Both the position numbers and the translations under genes were made by a program. This document shows positions 25,401 to 33,791 of a stretch of 64,000 nt of DNA, piece by piece. Below the pieces are notes generated by a model. That model made no database searches, was not told the DNA's origin, and saw only the letters and a program-made list of their open reading frames with translations. The DNA lies in NCBI GenBank assembly GCA_945874535.1, contig CAMCGZ010000003.1, positions 1 through 64,000 of the forward strand. Direction: 5' to 3'. This stretch comes from Bdellovibrio sp. ZAP7. GTDB lineage: Bacteria; Bdellovibrionota; UBA1018; CAIMNF01. The first letter of the stretch is position 1. Every line of letters starts with the position of its first letter.

Positions 25401-25698
25401 CGATCCTTCGCTTTCAGAAGAGCAGATTCTCGAGGGGCTCTCACGGGAAGTGATGCGGAAGATCCAGCAGGCGCGCAAGAACGCCGACCTGAACCTCGAT
25501 TCCCGCATCGAACTCACTCTCTGGGTGGAAGGCAAGCTCCTGCAAGCCGCTCAAGCGCACGAAGCGACCCTCAAGGCCGAAACCCTGTGCGCGAAGCTCA
25601 CCTATGTGAGCTCGAAAGACGCCTTGAAGGGCCAGCATGTCGAAGTGGCCGAGGATGTCGAAGAGGGCTTAGTCGGAGTGGGCCTCACTCCGGTTTGA
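22498..25698 (+). CDS. ileS: Isoleucyl-tRNA synthetase, eukaryote-like (IleS2) type
   Basis: This 1066-residue class I synthetase has a HIGH-type motif PHYGH (residues 63-67) and KMSKS (612-616), a CP1 editing domain and an anticodon-binding domain. The local sequence ([72 protein letters not shown]) follows human cytosolic IARS far more closely than E. coli IleS. There is no C-terminal zinc knuckle. IleS2-type enzymes are known to be resistant to mupirocin. There is no Shine-Dalgarno; an A/T-rich TTAAAAC sits about 9 nt before the ATG. The stop is 2 nt from the convergent gene. Confidence 0.95.
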   Translation: [1066 protein letters not shown]

Positions 25699-25700
25699 AC

Positions 25701-26087
25701 TCACTTCCCGTTGCCACTGCCCGACACAACTCCCGCACCAGAGCCGGTGGTGGGAGCAGTCCCAGTCCCTTTGGACGGCGAGGTCGTCGCACCAGAGGAT
25801 TTCTTGGGTGCAACCGAGTGATTCATGTTTTGCGAAGAGAAGTACTTCAATAATTTTTCTTCAGACGCCTTGCAGTGAATCGTCCAGATGATGTGGTTGG
25901 TGGCGATCGTTTCCTTCAGCTTGGCGATCTGCTCTTTAGCCTCTTTGAGAGTCGTCGGGTCTTTGAACTGAGGGTTATCGATTTGAGGTTGGGTGCCGAT
26001 CACAATCGGATCTCCCTGCACCTTGCCCTGAGCATGGATAGACAGAATTAGAATCAGAAGCAAAGCGGCGCCGATCATTTTGAACAT
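25701..26087 (-). CDS. Exported hypothetical protein with Ser/Thr/Gly tail
   Basis: The 128-residue product starts with a signal peptide (MFKMIGAALLLILILSIHAQG). A short helical domain with one cysteine follows (LKEAKEQIAKLKETIATNHIIWTIHCKASEEKLLKYF), and the last 35 residues are low-complexity (TSPSKGTGTAPTTGSGAG). AGGGA precedes the ATG. No family is recognised. It stands alone, divergent from trmO. Confidence 0.65.
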   Translation of the reverse strand: MFKMIGAALLLILILSIHAQGKVQGDPIVIGTQPQIDNPQFKDPTTLKEAKEQIAKLKETIATNHIIWTIHCKASEEKLLKYFSSQNMNHSVAPKKSSGATTSPSKGTGTAPTTGSGAGVVSGSGNGK

Positions 26088-26133
26088 GGGTGGTTCCCTC
26101 TCTTTTACTCGATCGGCAAATCGGGCCCCGGAC

Positions 26134-26162
26134 TTGAGGAAGCAGGTTCACCGTGTTAGCTC
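26134..26162 (+). promoter_or_regulatory. Promoter of trmO, near-leaderless
   Basis: TTGAGG (26134-26139), 17 bp, TAGCTC (26157-26162), then 8 nt to the ATG at 26171. No Shine-Dalgarno is present. Confidence 0.45.
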
Positions 26163-26170
26163 TTTGACGC

Positions 26171-26932
26171 ATGGACTACCATTTCCCGCCAATCGCCGTG
26201 ATCCGGACACCCTTCACCCAGCGATTCGGAATCCCGAGACAGCCTGGACTCGTCCCCGAGGCCAGGGGGGTCGTCAAATTCGGTCCGGATCCCGACTTCC
26301 AACACGCACTGAAGGGAATCGAGCAATTCTCCCACCTCTGGCTCGTGTTTGTGTTTCACTCACACGGCGGCAACAAGTGGAAACCCACCATCCGTCCCCC
26401 CCGTCTGGGCGGTAAAGCCAAAATGGGAGTCCTCGCCTCGCGTTCCCCTCACCGCCCGAATCCGATCGGGCTTTCGGTCGTGAAGATCCGCAAGATCGAC
26501 CTGAATGCCAAAGGAGGCCCCGAGATCGAGGTCGAGGGAGTGGACCTGATGGACGGAACTCCGATTCTGGACATCAAGCCCTACATTCCTTATGCGGATT
26601 CGGTCCCCGAGGCCAACCCAGGCTGGGCCCACGAGGAAATTATCAAAACCCCCGTCAAATTCCTGCCCGAAGCGGATGCGAAAATCGGGGACGCTGAAGC
26701 AAAGGGACACGCGGGACTGCGCGCTCTGATCGAACAACTCCTGACCATCGACCCCCGTCCGGGGTTTCAACGTCGCGAACTTCCCCCCGATGCGGAGCAC
26801 GCCCAAGGCAAGGATTTCGGACTTCTGGTCGGGACCCACGATGTGCATTGGCGGATCGAAGACCGGCAATTTGTGGTTTACGACCTCATCCCGATGATGG
26901 GGAAACCGAAGCCGCGGCCGGATCAAACCTAA
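26171..26932 (+). CDS. trmO: tRNA m6t6A37 methyltransferase TrmO (TsaA/YaeB family)
   Basis: The 253-residue protein has the TrmO beta-barrel start (PIAVIRTPFTQRFGIPRQPGL) and the SAM-binding signatures QFSHLWLVFVFH and GVLASRSPHRPNPIGLSVVK. DLMDGTPILDIKPYIPYAD is also conserved. It methylates N6-threonylcarbamoyladenosine at position 37 of certain tRNAs, mainly tRNA-Thr. The C-terminal 80 residues are the usual variable domain. Its end overlaps the convergent tetR by 47 nt. Confidence 0.92.
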   Translation: MDYHFPPIAVIRTPFTQRFGIPRQPGLVPEARGVVKFGPDPDFQHALKGIEQFSHLWLVFVFHSHGGNKWKPTIRPPRLGGKAKMGVLASRSPHRPNPIGLSVVKIRKIDLNAKGGPEIEVEGVDLMDGTPILDIKPYIPYADSVPEANPGWAHEEIIKTPVKFLPEADAKIGDAEAKGHAGLRALIEQLLTIDPRPGFQRRELPPDAEHAQGKDFGLLVGTHDVHWRIEDRQFVVYDLIPMMGKPKPRPDQT

Positions 26933-27515
26933 GACTCAGGACTTCGGTCAGCAGATCGAACACGCGCTCGATCTTTTCGTCAGGCATGTGGTGCACCTTG
27001 CGAACGATGAAGTTGAAGGTGTGGTTCACAGCCCCCACCAACATGGCACAAGCCTCCACATCCTCCGAGCTGACCCCGTTTGCAGCCAGACGCGTCTCGA
27101 GCCCCTTCACCAGCAATTCCATTTGCCGATCGATGATCTTTTCACGGACTGCCACAGCCAATTCCGGCTGAAACAAGGAGCGGGACATGGCAATCCGCAT
27201 GAAGGACTCGCGCTCCTCGATCATCCGCCGCCCCTGTTCGAAGTACTTCCGAAGGGCCAGTCGCAAATCCGGGATTTCGGGATCGAGCCCCTCGATCCGG
27301 ACAAAATCTCCCGTTCCGGTCCCTTGAAGGACCGACATCAGCAAGCCTTCTTTGCCGCCGAAATAGCGATTGATCAGAGCCTCATTGACTCCGGCCTCCC
27401 GGGCGATCTCGAGCGTCCGGGTGTTTTCGTAACCCTTCAGTGCGAACAATCGCGCTGCAGCACCTAGGAGTGCCGCCTCTCTTGCTTTTCGGTCTCGTTT
27501 TGAACAAAAAACCAT
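26886..27515 (-). CDS. TetR-family repressor of the efflux operon
   Basis: This 209-residue regulator has an N-terminal helix-turn-helix (AALLGAAARLFALKGYENTRTLEIAREAGVNEALINRYFGGKEGLL, residues about 13-57) and a helical ligand-binding domain. It is divergent from the TolC-RND operon with 46 bp between starts, and a palindrome in that gap overlaps the operon's -35. The usual arrangement is repression of both genes, released by a pumped compound. The ATG at 27515 has no Shine-Dalgarno. Confidence 0.85.
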   Translation of the reverse strand: MVFCSKRDRKAREAALLGAAARLFALKGYENTRTLEIAREAGVNEALINRYFGGKEGLLMSVLQGTGTGDFVRIEGLDPEIPDLRLALRKYFEQGRRMIEERESFMRIAMSRSLFQPELAVAVREKIIDRQMELLVKGLETRLAANGVSSEDVEACAMLVGAVNHTFNFIVRKVHHMPDEKIERVFDLLTEVLSLRFDPAAASVSPSSG

Positions 27516-27517
27516 AA

Positions 27518-27552
27518 ATGTAATTGACTGCTTACATCACCCGTTTTAAGTC
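27518..27552 (+). promoter_or_regulatory. TetR operator over the efflux-operon promoter
   Basis: ATGTAA-N8-TTACAT (27518-27537) is a perfect 6-bp inverted repeat in 20 bp, typical of a TetR-dimer site. It covers TTGACT (27524-27529), the -35 of the efflux operon; the -10 (TAAGTC, 27547-27552) follows at 17 bp. Binding would block transcription and also cover the tetR start region. Confidence 0.7.
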
Positions 27553-27561
27553 TGAATGCAA

Positions 27562-29004
27562 ATGAAAACCACTCCGATTTGGTTCACACTCATAAAAACT
27601 TGTGCTTTTTCACTTTTGATTCTGATCACTTCTACCGCCACCGGTTTTGCAGCTCCCATGAGCCTCGAAGTCTACCTGAATCAGGTTTTAGGGGACTCGG
27701 CTGCAGTGAAGTCGAGTCGGTTTCAAATCGAGGGAGCGGCTCTCACTGCCAAAGAAGGTGGCCTCCCCACCATGGCTCGCCTCACCCTCCAGGGATCTTT
27801 CACGGACGACCGCCGCCAGTTTCCGAACCCCTTTCAAATCAGCACCCGATCCCGCGCACTGGGGCTCGGATTTGAAAAACAGTTCGACTTCGGCTTGGCC
27901 AGCAAAGTTTCTTACAATCTGGCATCGCTGAACTACGGCGCCCCTTCCAGCTTTCTCAGGGACTACCTCGGAGCCCAGACTCAGATCGACCTCAATCAAT
28001 CCCTGTGGCGGAACGCATTCGGAAAAGAAACCCGCGCCTCGGCGGACCTGGCTGAAGCCGGATCGAAAGCGGCTGAATATGCCGAGAAATTCAAACTCAA
28101 ACAAACCATTGCCCAGGCCGAAAACGCCTACACCCGCCTGGCCATCGCCCTCGAATCGGTGAAGCTCGAGCGCGAACTCCTCGATCGCTCCAAACGCATT
28201 CTCGAATGGACCGAAAAGCGGGTCAAAAACCATCTTTCCGACCGGATCGACATGCTCCAGACCCGTTCGGCCTACCAGATGCGTCTGATGGCCCTGAAGG
28301 CAGCCGAGCAGGAACTCACTTCGGCAAAAATCGCCTTCAACCAGATGCGGAATCTCCCGGCAGATGATGCGTCCATGGCCAACACGGAAGAACCCGAGCT
28401 GATTCCGACCGAGCGGGTGCTGAATCTTTCGGTGCCTGTACGGGCCACCGAGACTCTCGATGTCAAAGCGGCCAAAGAGGGCGAGCGGGTCACGAAAGCC
28501 TCAAACGAGCTTTCACTTCAGAAGGTCCAACCCGATCTTTCCATCTTTGCCAGTGCCGGCTTCAACGGGATCGACTTCGCAGGCCAGCAAGGGGCCCTCA
28601 CCCGGGCTCTCACTACCCAGAACCCCATTTATACCGCCGGACTCAAATTGAACTTCGCTCTCGACTTGGCCGAAACGGCGGACATCCGCGCAGGACGGGC
28701 CAAACAACAGATGGCGGCGGAGCACCTGACCCGCCAGAAAGAACTCGAGAGCGAATCGACATTCCGGGATCTGAGCCAGAAATTCAATGAAGCCAGATTG
28801 CGCCTGAAGATGGCCGATGAATTGGTGGCGATGCAAAAAGAGAAGCTCGAATACGAGAAGTACCGCTTCAATCTCGGTAGAACCACGACCTACCAGGTCC
28901 TGACCTTCGAACAGGACTACGCCCAATCCCTGATTTCCAGACTCCGGATCGAGAACGAGATCCTCGCTCTCCACGCTCAACTCAAAACCTACACTCAAGA
29001 CTGA
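27562..29004 (+). CDS. TolC-family outer-membrane efflux protein
   Basis: The 480-residue protein has a signal peptide ending TGFA. Two TolC-like halves show long helical hairpins (KQTIAQAENAYTRLAIALESVKLERELLDRSKRILEWTEKRV; ESTFRDLSQKFNEARLRLKMADELVAMQKEKLEYEKYRFNLGRTTTYQVLTFEQDY). It forms the outer-membrane tunnel for the RND pump encoded 22 nt downstream. ATG at 27556 and 27562 are both possible; the second gives the cleaner signal peptide. It is regulated by the divergent TetR. Confidence 0.9.
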   Translation: MKTTPIWFTLIKTCAFSLLILITSTATGFAAPMSLEVYLNQVLGDSAAVKSSRFQIEGAALTAKEGGLPTMARLTLQGSFTDDRRQFPNPFQISTRSRALGLGFEKQFDFGLASKVSYNLASLNYGAPSSFLRDYLGAQTQIDLNQSLWRNAFGKETRASADLAEAGSKAAEYAEKFKLKQTIAQAENAYTRLAIALESVKLERELLDRSKRILEWTEKRVKNHLSDRIDMLQTRSAYQMRLMALKAAEQELTSAKIAFNQMRNLPADDASMANTEEPELIPTERVLNLSVPVRATETLDVKAAKEGERVTKASNELSLQKVQPDLSIFASAGFNGIDFAGQQGALTRALTTQNPIYTAGLKLNFALDLAETADIRAGRAKQQMAAEHLTRQKELESESTFRDLSQKFNEARLRLKMADELVAMQKEKLEYEKYRFNLGRTTTYQVLTFEQDYAQSLISRLRIENEILALHAQLKTYTQD

Positions 29005-29026
29005 ACCTGAAAAGGAAACCTCGACC

Positions 29027-32000
29027 ATGACGCTCGCAGATCTTTCCGTAAAACGCCCCACCTTCATCACCTGTATCGTCCTGCTCATGCTGGCGGTAGG
29101 GGCCTTCTCAATTTCCAAACTCGGGGTCGACCTCTTCCCTGAAGTGAACTTCCCCGTGATCTTTGTCAGCACTCCTTACCAGGGCGCGGGCCCGGCCGAG
29201 ATCGAAACCCTGGTCTCGAAGCCGCTCGAAGATGAACTCTCGACCCTGCAAGGCATCAAGCGCCTGACCTCGGTCAGCATGGAGGGTGTGAGCCAGGTGA
29301 TCGCCGAGTTCACACTCGAAACCGACATCAAGTTCGCCGAGCAACAGGTCCGTGACCGGGTGGGTGCGGTGAAGTTCCTGCTACCGAAAGATGTGAAGGA
29401 ATCCGTGATCCGCCGGCTCGATCCGTCCGACCAGCCGATCGTGATCCTGTCGCTCACTGCAAAAGACAAGATGAGCGAATCCGAGCTCTACGACATCGCC
29501 AACGAAATCATCCGGCCCAAGATCGAGCAAGTCGACAAGGTGGGACAAGTGTATGCGCTCGGTGCGCGGAAGCGTCAGATCAAGGTGGCTTTCGACGCCA
29601 AGAAGCTGAAAGAACGCGAGCTCAGCCTCACCTACCTGAACAGCCGCCTCGCCCAATCGGGTGAGAACATCCCCGCCGGAAAAAACGAGGACTCCAAGCA
29701 GGAATCCATCGTCCGGACCGTGGGCCAGTTCGACTCCCTCGAATCCATCGGAAACACCATTGTCAGCTTCTTTGGCGGTGAGCGTTCGCTCCGCATCAAA
29801 GACCTCGGTAAGGTCGAGGATTCACTCGAAGACGAAAAATCGAGGACCTATTTGAACGGGAAACGCTCGCTCTTCCTGTTTGTGTTCAAGCAAAGCGGTG
29901 CCAACACCGTTGCAGTCGTGGACAATGTCCTGAAGCGGATCAACCAGATGGGGCCCGAACTCTCCCGGATCAAGGGGCAGCCCGAGATCAACGTGATCCG
30001 TGACGGATCCGTCTACATCCGTGCAAACGTCACCGACATGAAAGAATCCATCATGATCGGGATCGCACTGGCTGTGGTGGTGGTGTTTTTCTTCCTCCAG
30101 AACGCCCGTTCGACCCTGATCACCGCCCTCGCCCTTCCGAACTCGCTTCTGGGTGCTTTCTTGCTGATGTGGGCCTCGGGTTACACGATCAACCTGATGA
30201 CGCTCCTCGCCCTGTCTCTCTCGGTCGGTCTCCTGATTGACGATGCCATCGTGGTCCGCGAGAATATTTTCCGCCACATCGAGATGGGCAAAACACCTCT
30301 CCAGGCGGCCCTCGAAGGGACCAAGGAGGTCACTCTGGCGGTGGTCGCCACCACCCTCACCGTGATCGCGGTGTTCGGACCGGTGGCTTTCCTGAAAGGC
30401 GTTGTCGGACAATTCTTCAAACAGTTCGGCTTCGTGATCTGCTTCGCCATGCTGATCTCACTCTTCGATGCCCTCACCATCGCCCCGATGCTCTCGGCTT
30501 ACTTCGCCGGTAAAAGCGGCCATGGCAACAAAGGGTTTTTCGAACGGATCTTCGCACCCCTGCTCGACCGCTTCGAGCGCGTTCAGCGCAAACTCGAGGA
30601 CTATTACGAAAACCTCCTGAAAACCGTGATCGCCCGTCCAGGACGCTCCATCGGGATCAGTGTGGCGATCTTCGTCCTGTGCATGTACACCGGAAAATTC
30701 GTACCGAAAACCTTCCTCCCACCGCAAGATGCGGGTGAGTTCTCGGTCGACTACGATCTCCCCCCCGGAACCTCCATCGAAGCCACCGACGAAACCGGAC
30801 AAAAGATCTATGCGGCACTCAGTTCCAATCCTGAAGTCGCGGTGGCTGCGCTCACCATTGGAAACCGGAACGGAGAGGCCAACGTTGGAAGTTTCTATGT
30901 GAAACTCGTTCCCACCAAAGAGCGGAAAATGAACACCTCCCAGTTCAAAGAGAAGATCAGGGAGCAAATGAAGGATTTTGCCTCCGCAAATCCGAAAGTG
31001 AAGGACTACGACGCCGTCGGCGGCGGACAGCGGCCTTTCAACCTCAATATCGTGAGCTCGGATCAGGCGGCCCTCGAGACTTTCACACTGAAAGTCGTCG
31101 AGCGTCTCCGTGCCAACAAGGGGCTCAAGGATGTGGACATCAATTTCCGTCCCGGAAAACCTGAGGTCCAGTTCGAGATCAAGACCTCCCGGGCGTCAGA
31201 ACTCGGTGTCACGCCCACTTCGATCGGATTCGAAATGCGCAATCTCATCGAGGGTACGGATGTGGCCAAGTACCGCACGGGCGGCGTGGAATACGACATC
31301 AGGACCCGTCTCGACGAGAGTCAGAGGGTCGTCAAGGACAACTTCAGCCGCTACTATGTGCCGAACCTGAACGGAACGCTTGTGAAGCTGTCTGACGTCG
31401 CCGGAAAAGTCGAGAAAACCGGGCCCTCGAAAGTGAACCGTCAGGACCGGGCCCGCTACATCCAGATCCAGGCCGACATCACTCCGGGCGCCGGCATGGG
31501 AGATGTCATGAAGGAGATCGATACGATGTTCGCGTCGGATCCTGAATTGAAACTCCCCACCGGGTTCCGTTATGCTTACGTGGGTCAGGCCGAGAACTTC
31601 AAAGAGCTTGGCGAAAGCATGGTGACGGCTCTCATCTTCGGGATCTTGTTCATCTTCCTCGTGCTGGCGAGCCTCTACGAGTCCTTTGTGACTCCGCTCA
31701 CCATCATGTTGGCCTTGCCACTGGCCTTCTGCGGCTCACTCGTGGCCTTGGCGATCACGCGTGAATCGCTCAACATCTTCTCGATGATCGGGGTGATCAT
31801 GCTTCTCGGGGTGGCCGTGAAGAACTCCATCCTGCTGGTGGATTACGCCAACCAGCTCATCCAAGGCGGCATGGACCGGACCAACGCCATGATTCAGGCC
31901 GGCCGGACCCGCTTGCGCCCCATCCTGATGACGTCACTCGCACTGATTGCAGGAACGATTCCGATCGCAGTCGGCCTGAACGAAGCGTCCCGGCAACGCA

Positions 32001-32143
32001 CCTCGATGGGTGTGGCGATCATCGGCGGTCTGGTGAGCTCCACCCTGCTGACCCTGATTGTCGTTCCAGCGGCGTTCTCGTTCATCGACCGTTTCCGGAT
32101 CTGGTCGAACGCGAAGGTCAAGCGTGTGTTCGGGGTGAGCTGA
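29027..32143 (+). CDS. HAE1-family RND multidrug efflux permease
   Basis: The 1038-residue inner-membrane pump has twelve membrane helices and two large periplasmic loops. It starts TLADLSVKRPTFITCIVLLM and keeps GVDLFPEVNFPV, the TM4 proton-relay aspartates (LLIDDAIVVREN, about D405/D406) and the C-terminal repeat GVAVKNSILLVDYANQL. It exports hydrophobic compounds using the proton gradient. Unusually, no membrane-fusion (adaptor) gene lies in the operon. AAGGAAA precedes the ATG. The 3' end overlaps the convergent tcdA by 26 nt. Confidence 0.95.
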   Translation: MTLADLSVKRPTFITCIVLLMLAVGAFSISKLGVDLFPEVNFPVIFVSTPYQGAGPAEIETLVSKPLEDELSTLQGIKRLTSVSMEGVSQVIAEFTLETDIKFAEQQVRDRVGAVKFLLPKDVKESVIRRLDPSDQPIVILSLTAKDKMSESELYDIANEIIRPKIEQVDKVGQVYALGARKRQIKVAFDAKKLKERELSLTYLNSRLAQSGENIPAGKNEDSKQESIVRTVGQFDSLESIGNTIVSFFGGERSLRIKDLGKVEDSLEDEKSRTYLNGKRSLFLFVFKQSGANTVAVVDNVLKRINQMGPELSRIKGQPEINVIRDGSVYIRANVTDMKESIMIGIALAVVVVFFFLQNARSTLITALALPNSLLGAFLLMWASGYTINLMTLLALSLSVGLLIDDAIVVRENIFRHIEMGKTPLQAALEGTKEVTLAVVATTLTVIAVFGPVAFLKGVVGQFFKQFGFVICFAMLISLFDALTIAPMLSAYFAGKSGHGNKGFFERIFAPLLDRFERVQRKLEDYYENLLKTVIARPGRSIGISVAIFVLCMYTGKFVPKTFLPPQDAGEFSVDYDLPPGTSIEATDETGQKIYAALSSNPEVAVAALTIGNRNGEANVGSFYVKLVPTKERKMNTSQFKEKIREQMKDFASANPKVKDYDAVGGGQRPFNLNIVSSDQAALETFTLKVVERLRANKGLKDVDINFRPGKPEVQFEIKTSRASELGVTPTSIGFEMRNLIEGTDVAKYRTGGVEYDIRTRLDESQRVVKDNFSRYYVPNLNGTLVKLSDVAGKVEKTGPSKVNRQDRARYIQIQADITPGAGMGDVMKEIDTMFASDPELKLPTGFRYAYVGQAENFKELGESMVTALIFGILFIFLVLASLYESFVTPLTIMLALPLAFCGSLVALAITRESLNIFSMIGVIMLLGVAVKNSILLVDYANQLIQGGMDRTNAMIQAGRTRLRPILMTSLALIAGTIPIAVGLNEASRQRTSMGVAIIGGLVSSTLLTLIVVPAAFSFIDRFRIWSNAKVKRVFGVS

Positions 32144-32999
32144 GCGAGCCCAGCTCGACCAGGGCATTCACCACTTGTGAGGCGCAAGCCAAGCCGAAAG
32201 CACCTGTGACATAGCTCGCGTTCCCGAGGATCACGTTACGGTTGTCACAGTTGAAGAACTCATTCTGCCCTTGGGGGCAGACGCAACGGAATCCTTTGCC
32301 GTTGTCGTAATTGAGTTCCATCGGAGCTTTGGCAGGTTCTTCAGAATAAATGGCTGGAATCCCGAATTCGCCCGTTTCCGGGAACCCGTGCTGGTCGCGC
32401 AAAATGCGGCGAAGGGCCTTGGCCAGCGGGTCGACCGTGGTGAGCCCGAGATCCTTCACACGGATCCGGGTCGGATCCATCTTTCCTCCGGAGCCGGTCG
32501 AGGTCACCACCCGGATTCCCTCGTTCCGGCACTTCGCAAGCAAGTGGCACTTCGGCGTCACGCTATCGATCGCATCGATGACAAAATCCGGCATCCGCCC
32601 CTGTACCTGAACGCACTCTTCGAAGATCTCGGTGCTCAGGCGTTCATTGTAAAACTTGGGAATCGCGTGAACCTTGGCCTGCGGATTCACCTTACGGAGG
32701 CGCTCTGCCATCACTTCGACTTTTTTCTCTCCGACCAAACCATTGAGCGAATGAAGCTGCCGGTTAAAATTGGTGATGCAGATCTCGTCAAAATCCACGA
32801 GAGTGATCTTACCGACACCCGAACGGGCGATCGCTTCAGCTGCAAAGGAGCCTACCCCGCCGATGCCGACAATGAGGACGTGCGCGCGGAACAGACTCTC
32901 CATGGCAGGATCTCCCACCAGTCGCCCCATCCGGTCAAACCGGCGGTGCAAACGGTACTGTTCCAATTCTCCTTCGTTCATCGGTAAGATTTCATTCAT
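32118..32999 (-). CDS. tcdA: tRNA threonylcarbamoyladenosine dehydratase TcdA (ThiF/E1-like)
   Basis: The 293-residue E1-like enzyme has the ATP-binding loop VLIVGIGGVGSFAAEAIARSGVGKITLVDFDEICITNFNRQ and DFVIDAIDSVTPKCHLLAKC, matching TcdA/CsdL, which cyclises t6A37 to ct6A in tRNA. GGAG lies 5 nt before the ATG at 32999; an ATG six codons later is also possible. TrmO, nearby at 26 kb, modifies the same t6A base. tatD follows. Confidence 0.9.
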   Translation of the reverse strand: MNEILPMNEGELEQYRLHRRFDRMGRLVGDPAMESLFRAHVLIVGIGGVGSFAAEAIARSGVGKITLVDFDEICITNFNRQLHSLNGLVGEKKVEVMAERLRKVNPQAKVHAIPKFYNERLSTEIFEECVQVQGRMPDFVIDAIDSVTPKCHLLAKCRNEGIRVVTSTGSGGKMDPTRIRVKDLGLTTVDPLAKALRRILRDQHGFPETGEFGIPAIYSEEPAKAPMELNYDNGKGFRCVCPQGQNEFFNCDNRNVILGNASYVTGAFGLACASQVVNALVELGSLSSPRTHA

Positions 33000-33013
33000 G
33001 ACGGCTCCGGATC

Positions 33014-33787
33014 TTACCCGAAGTTTCTGAAATTCTCATCCAATTTCTGAGTCAAAAACTCAAGCTTCCAAGACCTGAGGGCTGCCACGCCCCGGTAGAG
33101 CTCGGGAATACAAGCAGGTTCGTTGATTCCGTCCGGTCTCCAGGCCTGATCGGGTGAGTCGGTCTCGAGCAGCAGATGCTCGATGGGAATCCACTCAAGA
33201 ATCTTCCGCGCCCGCTCGTATTTCCCCGGGATGAGAAACCCCCCACTGAAGGAAAGCAAGGCGCCACGTTTGACCCACTCCTTCGCTTCCTCGATCGAAC
33301 CCGAAAAACTGTGCACCATCATCCTTCCGCTGTAACCCGCTGAATCGAGTTCACGGATGGAATCTCCATGCGAGCGAACCACATGCAAGACCAAGGGCTT
33401 TCGAGCGTCTTGCGCCATCCGGATCTGGGCACGGAAGGCTTGAAGCTGAAGACCGAATTGAGCCGGATCCCGGCGCGGATGATAATCCAGTCCCGTTTCT
33501 CCGAGCGCATCCGCCTCTCCGAGGCGTGCCCCGAGATCCGCAAGTGCGGCCTTCATTCGGGCGGAATCGCACTGCTCGACCCGCCAAGGATGCAGGCCGA
33601 AGGAAGTCCGGATCCAATCTCCGTATCGGGATTTCAAGATTCTCTGTCGGGACCAGTCTCCTGCATCGAGGCCTCCGATCATCACGCGGGTGACTCCAGC
33701 CTCCTGCGCCCGCAAAACGAGCCCCTCGGCGCGATCGACAACGCGCTCATCGCTTAAGTGGCAATGAGAATCGATGAACGCCACCAC
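33014..33787 (-). CDS. tatD: TatD-family metal-dependent hydrolase
   Basis: This 257-residue TIM-barrel protein has the metal ligands FIDSHCHLSD, GETGLDYH and LHVVRSHGD, and the C-terminal LLLETDSP. The family acts as 3'-5' exonuclease or deacylase on DNA/tRNA. The start is GTG at 33787, 4 nt after the folE stop, with AGGGGC about 12 nt upstream, so it is coupled to folE. Confidence 0.88.
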   Translation of the reverse strand: MVAFIDSHCHLSDERVVDRAEGLVLRAQEAGVTRVMIGGLDAGDWSRQRILKSRYGDWIRTSFGLHPWRVEQCDSARMKAALADLGARLGEADALGETGLDYHPRRDPAQFGLQLQAFRAQIRMAQDARKPLVLHVVRSHGDSIRELDSAGYSGRMMVHSFSGSIEEAKEWVKRGALLSFSGGFLIPGKYERARKILEWIPIEHLLLETDSPDQAWRPDGINEPACIPELYRGVAALRSWKLEFLTQKLDENFRNFG

Positions 33788-33791
33788 CCGT

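Noticed and set aside
27562-32143. Hidden adaptor (HlyD/AcrA) gene inside the efflux operon
   Set aside because: The outer-membrane protein and permease genes are 22 nt apart, and no alternative frame contains biotinyl-lipoyl or hairpin motifs.
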